DNA from: CAVSRC01 sp963743015
Lineage (GTDB): Bacteria; Pseudomonadota; Alphaproteobacteria; Rhizobiales; Kaistiaceae
DNA: 64,000 nucleotides
Assembly: GCA_963743015.1 (NCBI GenBank)
Contig: CAVUOD010000017.1
Coordinates: 124,001 to 188,000, forward strand
Reading direction: 5' to 3'
Shown here: positions 1 to 10,197 of the stretch, in pieces
Layout: the number at the start of each line of letters is the position of its first letter
How positions within the stretch are numbered: the first letter of the stretch is position 1
Made by a program: the position numbers and the translations under genes
Notes under the pieces: generated by a model
Databases searched by the model: none
What the model saw: the letters and a program-made list of their open reading frames with translations, nothing else
What the model was told of the DNA's origin: nothing

Positions 1-9
1 CGCGGGCTC

Positions 10-712
10 CTAGCCGGCCGCCTCTTTGGGGCGCGTCACCTGGAGGAAGACGCCGATGACGGCGAAGTACAGGTTGACGACGGAGAAGAGGATCAGCACC
101 AGCGGATCGGGATTGAGGTTTTCAACGAGGGCGGCGAAGGCGGTGAGGCCCCAGGCGACCGCCATGACGAAGGTCACCGGGCGCAGACGCTTCACCCGCA
201 TGGGATGCACGAACTCCACCGGCAGGAATGTAAGCACGGCGAAGGCGGCAATGATGAGGAGCGTCACCGTCTCGGGGAACTTGTAGACCATCGAGCTGAT
301 AGACCACCGCGTTCCACACCGCCGGGAAGCCGCGGAACGACTGCTCGGTCGTCTTCATGCGGGTGTCGGCAAAATAGAGGGCGCCGACCACCGCAACCAC
401 GATGCCGGCGCCGGTGGCCAGGGGTTGGGTCAGGAGATCGCTGAGCGCGAGCACCAGTGCCGGCACCAGCACATAGGTGGTGAAATCGACCACCAGATCG
501 AGGGTTGCCCCGTCGAACCACGGCAGCCGCTCCTTGACGTCGAGCCTGCGGGCGATGGGGCCGTCGACGCCGTCGACGATCATGGCCAGCCCCAGGAAGA
601 GAAAAACCATCTGCCACGTACCGCTGGCGGCGGCGACCGCCGCCACCAGGGCGAAGCCAGCTCCGCTTGCCGTGAGCAGATGCACCGCCCAGACGCCGAT
701 ATATTTCCTCAT
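10..712 (-). CDS. pcs: Phosphatidylcholine synthase, split by an apparent frameshift
   Basis: Integral membrane enzyme condensing CDP-diacylglycerol with choline to make phosphatidylcholine, a route common in Rhizobiales. The N-terminal part carries the CDP-alcohol phosphatidyltransferase signature (an Asp-Gly-x2-Ala-Arg motif: DGVDGPIARRLD) and several membrane segments. The C-terminal part (below about 291) continues in another frame with VYKFPETVT and FVPVEFVHPMRVKRLRP-like family sequence. Aligning with remembered family members, one extra base lies at about 294–300. The joined protein would be about 234 residues, close to the usual 240. The start chosen is the ATG giving MRKYIGVWAVH; six extra upstream residues are possible. 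The frameshift is probably a sequencing error, because both halves are intact. Confidence 0.85.
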
Positions 713-831
713 TCGCCGCGAATCTCGCACCCCACGCCGTCCGGCCGGGCCGGACGCTTTCCATGCTTCGCCGATCCATCGCCCCGTGGCAAGGCTTGCC
801 TCATAGCGGGCAAAACTTGGGTTTGGATTTC

Positions 832-860
832 TTGTTGACGCCCCGAGCGCTTCCTATTTT
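832..860 (+). promoter_or_regulatory. Possible sigma70-type promoter for the YeeE/YedE pair
   Basis: TTGTTG at 832–837 and TATTTT at 855–860 are separated by 17 bases, 30 bases before the first ATG. A GAGG ribosome-binding site follows at 876–879. The call rests on sequence match only. Confidence 0.35.
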
Positions 861-889
861 GGCGGGAAATCCTCCGAGGTTTCAGTGCG

Positions 890-1327
890 ATGGATCATTT
901 CGCTCCCCTTACGGCCACGCTCGGCGGCGCGCTCATCGGGCTCGCCGCGACCATCCTGTGGGTGTTCAACGGCCGGCTGGCGGGCATTTCCACCATTGCC
1001 GGCAACGCGTTTTCGGCGAGCCGCGGCGACGGCCTGTGGCGGCTGATCTTCCTCGCCGGGCTGCCGCTCGGCGCGTGGCTCGGCTTCATCTACGGACCGC
1101 AGCTGTTTGCCGACATCCCGGCGCGCCTGCCGGCGGTCGGCCTCGGCCCGCTCGGCCTGGTCAGCGCCGGCCTCCTGGTCGGCATCGGCACGCGGCTGGC
1201 CAATGGCTGCACCTCCGGCCACGGCATCTGCGGCCTGCCGCGCCTGTCGGTGCGCTCCTTCGTCGCTGTCGGCACCTTCATGGCAAGTGCCGTCGTCACC
1301 GTCTTCATTGTGAGGCACGTGCTCTAG
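890..1327 (+). CDS. YeeE/YedE family membrane protein (N-terminal half-type)
   Basis: A 145-residue inner-membrane protein of the YeeE/YedE (sulfur transport) family. The family hallmark GTRLANGCTSGHGICGLPRL, with its conserved cysteines, is present at about residues 102–121, and there are about four hydrophobic segments. It is the first of a split pair; the partner starts on the base after this stop codon. Family members move sulfur species such as thiosulfate across the membrane, or shape the periplasmic sulfur pool. The substrate here is not determinable. The ATG at 890 is preceded by GAGG ten bases upstream. No BigR/ArsR regulator or sulfur dioxygenase gene is adjacent, unlike some related operons. 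Confidence 0.85.
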   Translation: MDHFAPLTATLGGALIGLAATILWVFNGRLAGISTIAGNAFSASRGDGLWRLIFLAGLPLGAWLGFIYGPQLFADIPARLPAVGLGPLGLVSAGLLVGIGTRLANGCTSGHGICGLPRLSVRSFVAVGTFMASAVVTVFIVRHVL

Positions 1328-1810
1328 ATGAACCGGACACCGCTCGCTCTCGCGGCCGCTCTCGCAAGCGGCGTCGTCTTCGGTGCCGGCCTGGCGCTGG
1401 CGCGCATGATCGACCCCGAAAAGGTCAAGGACTTTCTCGATGTCGCCGCCATTCCCGCCGGCGGCTGGGACCCGAGCCTCGCCTTCGTCATGGGCGGCGG
1501 CGCGCTGGTCTTCTTCTTCGGTTTCCGGCTGCACCGGCTGATCCGCCGGCCGCTGGCGGCGCCTGCCTTCTCCTATCCCGACAGGACCAGGCTCGACCTG
1601 CCGCTCATCGCCGGTTCGGCGCTGTTCGGAATCGGCTGGGGCGCCGCGGGATTCTGCCCCGGCCCGGCCATCGCCAATCTGGCGCTGACACCGGCCAGCG
1701 CCGTCCTTTTCGTTGCCGCCATGCTGGCCGGCTCGTGGCTGACCGGCGCGCTGCGCAACGCATCCCTGTCTCGACCTCAGGTGCCGTCGGCTGATACACC
1801 GGCTGCATGA
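1328..1810 (+). CDS. YeeE/YedE family membrane protein (C-terminal half-type)
   Basis: A 160-residue partner of the preceding gene, with four or more hydrophobic segments and the second family hallmark GAAGFCPGPAIANLAL at about residues 109–124, which contains the conserved cysteine. The ATG immediately follows the TAG of the upstream gene, so the two are almost certainly co-translated and form one transporter of two chains. Its own stop overlaps the start of the downstream hydroxylase in an ATGA, which makes a three-gene transcription unit. Confidence 0.85.
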   Translation: MNRTPLALAAALASGVVFGAGLALARMIDPEKVKDFLDVAAIPAGGWDPSLAFVMGGGALVFFFGFRLHRLIRRPLAAPAFSYPDRTRLDLPLIAGSALFGIGWGAAGFCPGPAIANLALTPASAVLFVAAMLAGSWLTGALRNASLSRPQVPSADTPAA

Positions 1811-3001
1811 GCGCAGCGGACAGCCGGACCACAATTGCCGTCGTCGGTGCGGGCCCCGTCGGGCTCGCCGCCGCCCTGATCTTGAGCGATGCCGGCTACA
1901 GGACGGCGCTGGTCGCCCCTGCCCGGCCGCCGGCCGACGAGCGCACCTCGGCGCTGCTGGCCGGCTCGGTGGCGCTGCTCGAAAGGATCGGCATCTGGCA
2001 GTACGATCGCGACGCAAGCCGCGCCGCTCAGGACCATGCGCATCGTCGATGGCACGCGCCGTCTCATCCGTGCGCCCGAGGTCGCCTTCCACGCCAGCGA
2101 GATCGACCTCGACGCCTTCGGCTACAACATTCCCAACGCCATCCTCGTCGCCGCTCTGGAGGCCGCCGTTGCCACGCGCCCGATCGAACGGCGCGAAGCG
2201 GTCGTCGAGGCGGTTGCACCGGGCGAGGCATCGATCAGCCTGACGCTTTCCACCGGCGAGGCGCTTGCGGCGCGGCTGGCGATTGCCGCCGACGGCCGCC
2301 GTTCGAAGGTGCGCGAGGCGGTGGGCATCGCGACAAGCGCCTGGCGCTACGATCAAGCGGCGCTGGTGTGCAATCTCAGCCACGCCATCGCGCACGACGA
2401 CACGTCGACCGAGTTCCACACCGAGGCGGGACCGTTCACCCTCGTTCCCCTGCCCGGCGACAAGCGCTCGAGCCTGGTCTGGGTGGACCGTCCGGCGGAG
2501 ACCGAACGGCGGCTGGCGCTTTCCGAAGACGACCTTGCCGCCGAGATCGAAGCCCAGTCGCAGTCGGTGCTCGGCGCCGTGACCATCGACGGCAAACGCC
2601 AGATGTTTCCGCTGTCGGGCATGACTGCGCGGCGCTTCGCGACGAGCCGCGTGGCGCTTGCCGGTGAGGCCGCCCATCTGTTTCCGCCGATCGGCGCGCA
2701 GGGCCTCAACCTCGGCTATCGCGACGTGACGGCGCTGGCCGAACGTCTCGCCGGTCAGCACGACGACCCCGGTGCGCGCGAGGTGCTTGCCGCCTATGAC
2801 CGCGCCCGGCGCGGCGACGTGCTCAGCCGCACTGCCGCGGTCGATGTGCTGAACCGGACGCTGCTCTCGGACTTCCTGCCGGTGCAGGCGGTCCGCGGCG
2901 CCGGCCTCTTCCTGCTCGACCGCCTGCCGTCTTTGCGGCGCCTGGCGATGAAGCAGGGCGTGGCGCTCAGTGGAAGGGATCGACCGGCAGGATATCCCTG
3001 A
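1807..3001 (+). CDS. UbiH/COQ6-type FAD-dependent hydroxylase, split by an apparent frameshift
   Basis: Flavoprotein monooxygenase of the UbiH/UbiF/COQ6 family, which hydroxylates the ring of ubiquinone precursors. The N-terminal frame gives a Rossmann dinucleotide fold (VVGAGPVGLAAALILSDAG, residues 12–30). After about position 2015–2030 the family sequence continues in the +1 frame: APLRTMRIVDGTRRLIRAPE, then a GD-type FAD motif (LAGEAAHLFPPIGAQGLNLG) at about 2658–2717. The joined length, about 398 residues, is normal. The start ATG overlaps the previous gene's TGA. The 3' end overlaps the convergent permease gene by 35 bases. The frameshift is probably an artefact. Confidence 0.82.
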
Positions 3002-3929
3002 CCAGCAGGATCAACACCACGGTTATCGTGGCGATGGAGATGATCGTGCCGAGCAGCACGCCGACGGAGGCCCACTCGGCGTAGGACTTGTATTCGCGGG
3101 CAAAGCCGATCACGCCGGTTGCCGGCGGCAGCGCTGCCATGAGCACGGCGGCGTGCACCCAGACCGGGTTGAAATCGCCGACCCAGCTCAGGAGCAGATA
3201 GACGATCAGCGGGTGGGCGACGAGCTTGATGCCGATGAGCACCGGCAGCTCCGGCGGAACCTTGTCGATGGTGCGTCCGGTGAGGCTGACGCCGACGGCG
3301 AACAGCGCGGCCGGGGCGGCCGCACCGCCGAGCATCGAGAATACCGAATCGATGGCGGTGGGCAGGCGCAGGCCGGCAAGCGCGAAGACCAGGCCGAGGA
3401 TGGTGGCCAGCACCAGCGGGTTGAGAAGGGCCTGGCGTACGATCTTCTGCGCCAGCACCGCCGGATCGACGGGCATGGTGCCGCCCAGGGTCATCATCAG
3501 CGGGACGCTGGCGACCATGAGGGCGTTGTCGAAGCTGAAGATCAGGGCCATCGGCAGCGCCGCCGCCGCCCCGAAGGCCGCCAGCACCAGCGCCGGCGCC
3601 AGCATGGCGATATTGGAATAGGAGCCGACCAGCCCCTGGATCGTGGCCTGGGTGATCTGCCCGCCATTGGTCAGCGCCCCCACCGAAAAGGCTATGGCGA
3701 AGGCGCAATAGGTCGAAAACGTCGTCGTCAGAACGAACGTCCAGCCGCCGGCATTGGTGAGCGGCGCTTCCGCCACCAGGCGGAAGAACAGGGCCGGCAT
3801 CGCCAGATAGGTGATGAAAAAGGTCAGTCCGGCGAGGCCGTCCTCCGTCACCTGACGCAGCCGACCGGCGCCGTAGCCGAGGAACAGCACGCCGAAGAAC
3901 GGGATAATGAGCCGGAGAATGTCGCTCAT
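2967..3929 (-). CDS. AEC-family (auxin efflux carrier-type) permease
   Basis: A 320-residue integral membrane protein with about ten hydrophobic segments and the N-terminal family sequence IIPFFGVLFLGYGAGRL. Alphaproteobacterial AEC members export small organic anions such as malonate or malate; the substrate cannot be read from this sequence. The repeat-like halves of the family are visible (residues 1–150 and 165–320). The gene is convergent with the hydroxylase gene, overlapping its 3' end, and divergent from hspQ with about 200 bp between. Confidence 0.85.
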   Translation of the reverse strand: MSDILRLIIPFFGVLFLGYGAGRLRQVTEDGLAGLTFFITYLAMPALFFRLVAEAPLTNAGGWTFVLTTTFSTYCAFAIAFSVGALTNGGQITQATIQGLVGSYSNIAMLAPALVLAAFGAAAALPMALIFSFDNALMVASVPLMMTLGGTMPVDPAVLAQKIVRQALLNPLVLATILGLVFALAGLRLPTAIDSVFSMLGGAAAPAALFAVGVSLTGRTIDKVPPELPVLIGIKLVAHPLIVYLLLSWVGDFNPVWVHAAVLMAALPPATGVIGFAREYKSYAEWASVGVLLGTIISIATITVVLILLVRDILPVDPFH

Positions 3930-4129
3930 GATCGCACCAGCGAAGGCGTGCTCCCTGTGGCAATACGCTTCCGGTGCATTCCTGTCCCCACCAGCGCCAC
4001 CTCCCGCTGCCTATCGGTTTCGGCGAATCCGGTCAATTGTGGCAGGTCGGCGGGCATGGCGTGAATTGACAAGGCGACCGATGCCGTGTGTCTTGCGGTG
4101 GGAGGGTCCAGTCGCCTGGAGCAGAGATC

Positions 4130-4465
4130 ATGAACAGGATGCGCAGCGCCAAATTCGCCATCGGACAGGTTGTGAGGCACCGCATCTTCGCGTTTCGCGG
4201 AGTCGTCTTCGATGTCGACCCGGTCTTCGACAATACCGAAGAGTGGTGGCTATCGATTCCCGAGGACGTGCGCCCCTCCAAGGATCAGCCCTATTACCAT
4301 CTGTTCGCGGAGAACACGGACAGCGAATACATCGCCTATGTTTCCGAACAGAACCTGCTGGCCGACGATTCCGACGAACCGCTGCGCCATCCGCAGGTCA
4401 GCGAATTCTTCAGCGAGCGCGACGGCAACTTCTATATCGCCCGCGAGCGCGGCGACCTGAACTGA
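4130..4465 (+). CDS. hspQ: Heat shock protein HspQ
   Basis: A 111-residue protein matching HspQ/YccV, a hemimethylated-DNA-binding-fold protein that acts as a heat-shock factor and as a specificity enhancer of Lon protease in enterobacteria. Recognisable family sequence includes KFAIGQVVRHRIFAFRGVVF, DVDPVFDNTEEWW, and QPYYHLFAEN followed by YIAYVSEQNL. The ATG at 4130 was chosen because a GGAGCAG ribosome-binding site precedes it and the length fits the family (about 105–110). A longer start at 4088 lacks family support. The gene is monocistronic and ends shortly before a hairpin that serves the opposing gene. Confidence 0.92.
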   Translation: MNRMRSAKFAIGQVVRHRIFAFRGVVFDVDPVFDNTEEWWLSIPEDVRPSKDQPYYHLFAENTDSEYIAYVSEQNLLADDSDEPLRHPQVSEFFSERDGNFYIARERGDLN

Positions 4466-4501
4466 GCCGCGGCCTCTCCGCCGGCGGCGCCTCTCGACAA
4501 C

Positions 4502-4530
4502 AAAAAGCGCGGGCCCACGAGCCCGCGCTT
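4502..4530 (-). terminator. Rho-independent terminator of the ialB-type gene
   Basis: Perfect 10-bp inverted repeat AAGCGCGGGC (4505–4514) and GCCCGCGCTT (4521–4530) with a six-base loop. Read on the minus strand, the stem is followed by a run of five T residues (4506–4502). It lies 32 bp past the minus-strand stop at 4562 and 37 bp past the hspQ stop. It lacks a T run on the plus strand, so it mainly serves the minus-strand gene. Confidence 0.8.
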
Positions 4531-4561
4531 GCGATTCGGGATATCGACGATTGCTGGCGTA

Positions 4562-5221
4562 TCAGCCGCCGCTGGCTTTGGCGGCCTTGCGCTGCTCCTC
4601 GATGAGCTGCTGGCCGCGCTGCTGGGCCTTCTCCTGGAAAATCTTGGCCGTCTCTTCGCGCTGCTTGAGCAGTGCCGCCTCGCCCATGTCGGGACCGTCG
4701 AACGCCTTGGAGAAGCCGCTCAGCGAGAAGTCGATCGGCACCGTCTTGGCGTCGCCGGTGGTCAACTGGATTTCCAGCGTGCCGCCCTTCTTCAGGGCGG
4801 TGACGAAATCCGCTGCGACCTGCGCCTGGGCGATGCACACCACGCGCTGGCTCTTCGGCGCCGCTGGCAGGCAGACCACGTAGTGTGCCGTCGCTTTCTT
4901 GGTGCCGTCGACGGAGACGGGAATGCCGGGCGGGAAGATGAATCCGGTCGGCACGGTGACGCCGAGGCCGAATTTCGTCTTGTCGGGCGTCGCCTGCAGC
5001 GAGAAGGTGGCAAGGGCGTTGGGACCGGACTCCACGACATAATCCTTGGTCACCATGCAGGTGTCCGGATGCTTCGGATCGCAGATCTTGAGCCACTGCG
5101 ATACATCGCCGCCCGCCGGCGCACTCTGGGCCATCGCCGCAACCGATGCGCCCAGCAGGAAGGCTGCGGCAGCCAGGGCGGGTCGAGCGTGCTTGAGAAA
5201 TTCAGTCGTCCGATTGGGCAT
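4562..5221 (-). CDS. IalB (invasion associated locus B) family exported protein
   Basis: A 219-residue exported protein. The N-terminus has a basic start and a hydrophobic stretch ending AAMAQS, a signal peptide with cleavage near residue 32. The mature part carries the IalB pattern: a W-x3-C start (WLKICD), C-x-V-T-K-D, a beta-rich core with PPGIPVSVDG, a Y-x-V-C-x-P segment, and a Lys/Gln/Glu-rich helical tail of about 40 residues. IalB proteins are widespread in Rhizobiales and are linked to erythrocyte entry in Bartonella; outside that genus the role is unknown. The start at 5221 was chosen because it gives the signal peptide and follows GGGGAA. A terminator lies just downstream. Confidence 0.88.
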   Translation of the reverse strand: MPNRTTEFLKHARPALAAAAFLLGASVAAMAQSAPAGGDVSQWLKICDPKHPDTCMVTKDYVVESGPNALATFSLQATPDKTKFGLGVTVPTGFIFPPGIPVSVDGTKKATAHYVVCLPAAPKSQRVVCIAQAQVAADFVTALKKGGTLEIQLTTGDAKTVPIDFSLSGFSKAFDGPDMGEAALLKQREETAKIFQEKAQQRGQQLIEEQRKAAKASGG

Positions 5222-5504
5222 CAGGGTTTCCCCGTTTCGAATTTCGTGTCTTTGGGCGCAGGCACGCGGACCCTGCGCCGGACCGTTGGGCTGGATGGCC
5301 GTCAAATGAGGCAAGACGGTGTCCCGGTGGCACGCATCATTAGCTTGCCCGCGCGGGGATTTCCAGCCGAATGCCGGCGCATTGCCGCCCGACCGCGGAC
5401 GGACCGCGGCGCTCGGCCTGTGCACCGGGCGCAATATGTTACTGTCGTGTGTCAGCAAAGAGTCCGAAGCCGCCCTGCCGCGCTCCAATGCGAGTCCGTA
5501 GCCG

Positions 5505-7353
5505 ATGACTGCAACCATTCTCTCGCTTTCCCTCAGGCACCCGATCGCCGCGGCGATCGCCTTGACGCTGGGCATCGGACTGGTGCCGCAGCTTGCCGCC
5601 GCCCAGCCCATGCACGGCATCGCCATGATCGGCGATCCGGCGCTGCCGGCGAATTTCGACCATCTGCCCTATGCCAATCCGGACGCGCCCAAGGGCGGCA
5701 AGATCACCTATGGCGTCGTCGGCACATTCGACAGCCTCAACCCGTTCATCGTCCAGGGCGGCTTCACCTCGGCGCGCGGGCTGTACGATCCGGCGTTCGG
5801 CAAGCTCGTCTTCGAATCCCTGCTCGATCGCAGCGCCGACGAGCCCTTCACCCTCTACGGCAACATCGCCGAGACGGTGGAGACGCCGCCCGACCGCTCC
5901 TGGGTCGAATTCACCCTCAACCCGAAGGCAAAATTCTCCGACGGCACGCCGGTGACCGTCGACGACGTGATCTTCTCGATGGAGATCCTGCGCGACAAGG
6001 GACGGCCCGAACTTCAAGGCCTACTACTCGAAGATTTCGGGGGTCGAGCGCGTCGGCGAGCGCGGCGTGCGCTTCGATCTCAAGGGCGCCGACGACCGCG
6101 AGCTGCCACTGATCATCGGCCTGATGCCGATCTTCCCCAAGCACGCGATCGACCCGGCGACCTTCGACAAGTCGACGCTCAAGCCGCCCATCGGCAGCGG
6201 CCCCTACGTGATCAGCGAGGTGAGCGCGCCCAACTTCATCGTCTACAAGCGCAACCCTGACTACTGGGGCAAGGACCTGCCCATCCATCGCGGCCTGTTC
6301 AACTACGACGAGATCAGGGTGGAGTATTACCGCGACTCCAACACCATGTTCGAGGCCTTCAAGAAGGGCCTCTACGACGTCAATCCGGAAGGTGATCCGG
6401 CCCAGTGGAACACCGCCTACGACTTCCCGGCGGTCAAGGAGGGCAAGGTCGTCAAGGAGACGTTCAAGACCGGCACGCCGAAGGGCATGTCCGGCTTCGT
6501 CTTCAATACCCGCCGGCCGGTGTTCGCCGACAAGCGCGTGCGCCGGGCACTGGCGACGCTGTTCGATTTCGACTGGGTCAACAAGAACCTCTTCTACGGC
6601 GCCTTCGTGCGCGCCGCCGGCTATTTCAACGATTCCGAGCTGTCTGCGGTCGGGCGACCGGCGAGCGCCAAGGAGAAGGCGCTGCTCGAACCCTTCCCCG
6701 GGGTCGTCGACGAAGACGTGATGAACGGCACCTACCAGCCGGTCTCGGCCGGCGGAGCCGACGGCGGGCGCGCCGTCATGCGCGCGGCACTTCAGCAGTT
6801 GCAGGCGGCCGGCTACGCCCTCAAGGGCAACCAGCTGGTCAACAGCAAGACCGGCAAGCCGCTCGCCTTCGAGATCATGGTCGTCAACAACGAGGACGAG
6901 AAGCTGGCGCTCGCCTACCAGCGCACGCTCCAGCGCATCGGCGTCAAGGTGAGCGTGCGCAATGTCGAGGATGCGCAGTTCCAGCCGCGCCTGCAGCAGT
7001 TCGACTTCGACATGGTGCGCCGCTCGTGGGGCGCGTCGCTGTCGCCGGGCAACGAACAGCTCGGCCGCTGGAGCAGCGAGGCCGCCGACCGCCCGAGCTC
7101 GTTCAACTATGCCGGGGCCAAGCAGCCGGCGATCGACGCCATGATCGCCGCCATGCTCGCCGCACGCAGCCATGAGGACTTCGTCGCCGCGGTGCGGGCG
7201 CTCGATCGGGTGCTGATCTCGGGCTACTACGTCGTGCCGCTGTTCTACCTGCCCGACCAGTGGGTGGCGCGCTGGAACACGATCGAGCACCCGCGCACGA
7301 CGGCGCTCACCGGCTATGTCCTGCCGGCCTGGTGGCGGAAGCCCGGAAGCTGA
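5505..7353 (+). CDS. Family 5 extracellular solute-binding protein (YejA-like), split by an apparent frameshift
   Basis: Periplasmic binding protein of an oligopeptide/microcin C-type ABC transporter. A signal peptide (residues 1–33, ending LAAAQP) is followed by MHGIAMIGDPALPANFDHLP, the usual start of YejA-like proteins, and by SDGTPVTVDDVIFSMEI of the SBP_bac_5 family. After the CCC at 6006–6008 the family sequence resumes in the +1 frame (FKAYYSKISGVERVGERGVR) and runs to the normal C-terminus at 7353. Joined length is about 615 residues, as expected. One extra C in that homopolymer explains the break. No permease or ATPase genes are adjacent, so its transporter partners are elsewhere. 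Confidence 0.87.
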
Positions 7354-7430
7354 AACCGGCCTGCGCAGGCTGTCAACGACGCGAAGCGTCTCCATTTTGC
7401 ATTCCCGGCGACGCGCCCTATGGTGGGTGC

Positions 7431-8099
7431 ATGTCTGGCGAACCCGTTACCGTCGACGTCATCTCCGATGTCGTCTGCCCGTGGTGCTATCTCGGCAAGC
7501 GACGGCTGGCGCTCGCCATCGACCTTGTGCCGGAAATCCAGGTCGTGGTGCGCTGGCGGCCGTTCCGGCTCGATCCGACGATCCCGCCGGAAGGCGTGGC
7601 GCGGGACGACTACCTGACCGCCAAGTTCGGCAGCGTGGAAGCCATCGGCGAGAGCCACCGGCAGCTCAGCGAGCGCGGGCGGGCGGAAGGCATCATCTAC
7701 AATTTCGACCGCATCACGCGTTCGCCGAACACGGTGGATGCCCACCGGCTGGTGCGCTGGTCGGCCGCCGAGGGCGTCCAGGACGACATGGTCGAGCGCC
7801 TGTTCGCCGCCTATTTCAGCGAGGGCCTGGATGTCGGCGATGCCGGTGTGCTCGCCGATCTGGCGGCGGATGTCGGGTTGGACGGCGCAACCATCGCCGC
7901 ACGCCTTGCCGGCGACGAGGACCGCGAACTGGTCGTTGCCGAGATCGAGAACGCCTACCGCATCGGCGTGTCGGGCGTCCCCTGCTTCATCATCGACCGA
8001 CGGGTGGCGGTGACCGGAGCGCACCCGGCCGAGGTGCTGGTGCAGGCGTTCGAAAAGGCACTTGCCGAGCGCCAGGCGCTGGAAGCCGAGGACAGCTGA
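7431..8099 (+). CDS. DsbA family oxidoreductase (FrnE-like)
   Basis: A 222-residue thioredoxin-fold protein of the DsbA/FrnE group. The active-site CPWC lies at residues 16–19 (VISDVVCPWCYLGKRRL), and the cis-proline loop GVSGVPCFIID is near residue 180. No signal peptide is present, so it is probably cytoplasmic, unlike DsbA proper. Family members act in oxidative stress or as isomerases of polyketide-type substrates. The start at 7431 was chosen to match the family N-terminus; in-frame upstream sequence shows no homology. The neighbours are a solute-binding protein and a convergent cyclase gene, which do not narrow its role. Confidence 0.88.
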   Translation: MSGEPVTVDVISDVVCPWCYLGKRRLALAIDLVPEIQVVVRWRPFRLDPTIPPEGVARDDYLTAKFGSVEAIGESHRQLSERGRAEGIIYNFDRITRSPNTVDAHRLVRWSAAEGVQDDMVERLFAAYFSEGLDVGDAGVLADLAADVGLDGATIAARLAGDEDRELVVAEIENAYRIGVSGVPCFIIDRRVAVTGAHPAEVLVQAFEKALAERQALEAEDS

Positions 8100-8127
8100 A
8101 GGCCTCAGGCACCGGGGAGAGCTTGCC

Positions 8128-9892
8128 TCAGGCGCTTGCCTGCAACTGTTCGAGCCCCAGCCGTTCGCCGTCATAGACGGCGACGCAGTTGCGGCCGCGT
8201 GCCTTGGCGACATAGCAGGCGGCGTCTGCCTGGCGCATCAGTTCGGCGGCGTCGACGGCGTGGCCGGTGATGGCGGTGATGCCAATGCTGGCGCCGACGT
8301 CGCTGGAGCTCTGGCGGCCTTGCCGCCAGGAGAAGCGCTGGCCGGCGATCGCGTCGATGATCTTCTGCGCAACGCGCGTGGCGCTGGCGACCGAGCAGTC
8401 CGGCAGCAGCAGGGCGAATTCGTCGCCGCCGATACGGGCAGCGAAATCGTTCGTCCGGCAGGCGCCGCGGATAGCTTGGCTGATGTCGCGCAGCACCGCG
8501 TCGCCGACAGCGTGGCCGGCGTTGTCGTTGACCGTCTTGAAGTGATCGAGGTCGATGAAACAGAGCGCGTGCTCGCGCGCCTCGCGCCGGGCCTGGTGGA
8601 CGGCGTCTTCCAGGCCACGCTGGAAGGTCGCCCGGTTGGGCAGCCCGGTAAGGCTGTCGTGCATCGCCGAATGGGCGAGCTGGCGGTGCAGCGCGCGGCT
8701 GTCGGCGACGTCCTGGAAGACCAGCACCGCGCCGATGACCGTGTCCGGCGGTGCGCGCACCGGAGCGGCCGCAGCGCGCACCTCGTGGCGCTCGCCATTG
8801 CGGCCGAGGAGCACCGTGTCGCCGTCGAGGTAGTGCAGGCGGCCCTGCGACAGGCATTCGGCGACCGGATTGATCGTCAGCTTCTTGGACTTTTCATCGA
8901 GAATGGCGAAGATTTCGCCGACCTTGCGGCCGGCGGCTTGCGCCGAGCGCCAGCCGGTCATCTCTTCGGCGACCGAATTCATGAACACCACGAGCCCGGC
9001 GGCGTCGGTGGAGATGACCCCGTCGGCAATCGACTCAAGCGTAACCCTGAGACGTTCCTTCTCCAGGGCGAGCTGCGACTCGACCTGCTTGATCTTGGTG
9101 ATGTCAGTATCGGTGCCGATGATCCGCGAGGGACTGCCGTCGGGGTTCCAGGCAACCGGCTTGCCGCGGCTGAGGATCCAGATCCAGTGGCCGTCACGGT
9201 GGCGCTCGCGATATTCGAACTCGTTGACGGGCAGCGCGCCCGATATCCTGCTGCTTGGCGAGTTCGCGAATGCGCTCGCGATCGTCGGGATGCAGGCGCG
9301 CCAGCCACAATTCGATGGCCGGGTCCACTTCCTCGTCCGGGTCGATGCCGCGCATGATGCGCCACATGCGCGAGTAGAACGCGGTTCTGGCGTTGAGATC
9401 GTGGTCCCAGACCCCCTGCCCGGCGCTCTCCAGGGCGAAGTTCCAGCGGTTTTCGCTTTCGGCAAGTGCGGCCTCGGCACGCTTCTGCTTGTCGATGTTG
9501 ATCGCCTGGACGATCAGGTAATGGAATTCGCCGGTTGTCGCGTCGCGGATCGCGGAGGACGACACCAGCACCCAGATCGCTTCGCCGGTCTTGGTCAGGT
9601 AGCGACGTTCGGCGTGATAGCTGTCGGCCGACCTGTCGGCCAGCGTCTGCATCTGGGCGTGGGCGCGGGGCGCGTCGTCGGGATGAATCAGGTCGTCGAT
9701 GGCGGCCGAAACCTGATCCTGCTCGGCGTAGCCGAGCAGATCGTAGAAGGCGCGATTGGCGTAAAGCAGGTGGCCGTCCGGCGAGACCAGGAAGGTGGCG
9801 ACGGCAGCGTTTTCCAGGACACTGCGAAGCAGGGCCTCGCTGTGTCGAAAGCGGAAGGTAGTACCTTCAGGTTGCACCTGCGTCGCTGTCAT
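8128..9892 (-). CDS. Diguanylate cyclase with tandem PAS domains, split by an apparent frameshift
   Basis: Cytoplasmic signalling protein with three PAS/PAC-type domains (residues about 15–140, 145–275, 290–410) followed by a C-terminal GGDEF domain. The GGDEF motif is intact (ARIGGDEFALLL). The RxxD inhibitory site (RTND) stands five residues before it, so an active, product-inhibited cyclase is expected. The frame changes at the CCC at 9239–9241 (minus-strand GGG), where the second PAC sequence passes from KQQDIG to GALPVNEFEYRER; one extra base explains it. No membrane segment is seen, so the sensed signal should be cytoplasmic. An alternative upstream start at 9964 would add 24 residues. 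Confidence 0.85.
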
Positions 9893-10197
9893 CAGGCGGC
9901 ACCATCGCGCAACTTCCTTAAAGCGACTTTGCCGCGACCCCCCGGAATTTATGCTTAATGGCAAAAAGCATGACGGCGTGCGCAGAATTGCTCGTGAGCG
10001 TCGAAGGGTGTGCGTCCGACGCCCCTTCAGATACGACTATTTGAGCCGGCTCCGACCAATGCGGTTCCACCCTCGCTGATTGTGGCCCATTTGCCGCAGA
10101 GCCGAGATATTTCCGAATAAATACAATTCTCAGGTTGTGGTCGGTTGGCGTGTGCCCTAGCTGTTTTGAACGTATCGCTGGCATATCGGGGGAAATC
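9893..10197. other. Intergenic region between cyclase and outer-membrane protein
   Basis: About 305 bp between divergent genes. It must hold both promoters. I see no recognisable operator, repeat or small gene beyond a GGGGGA ribosome-binding site at its right end. Confidence 0.5.

Noticed and set aside
854..2761. 635-codon minus-strand open frame
   Set aside because: It is a shadow of the YeeE/YedE pair and the hydroxylase gene.
4066..4094. TTGACA upstream of hspQ as a promoter
   Set aside because: No convincing -10 element at 16–18 bases, and no RpoH-type pair, so it was not called.
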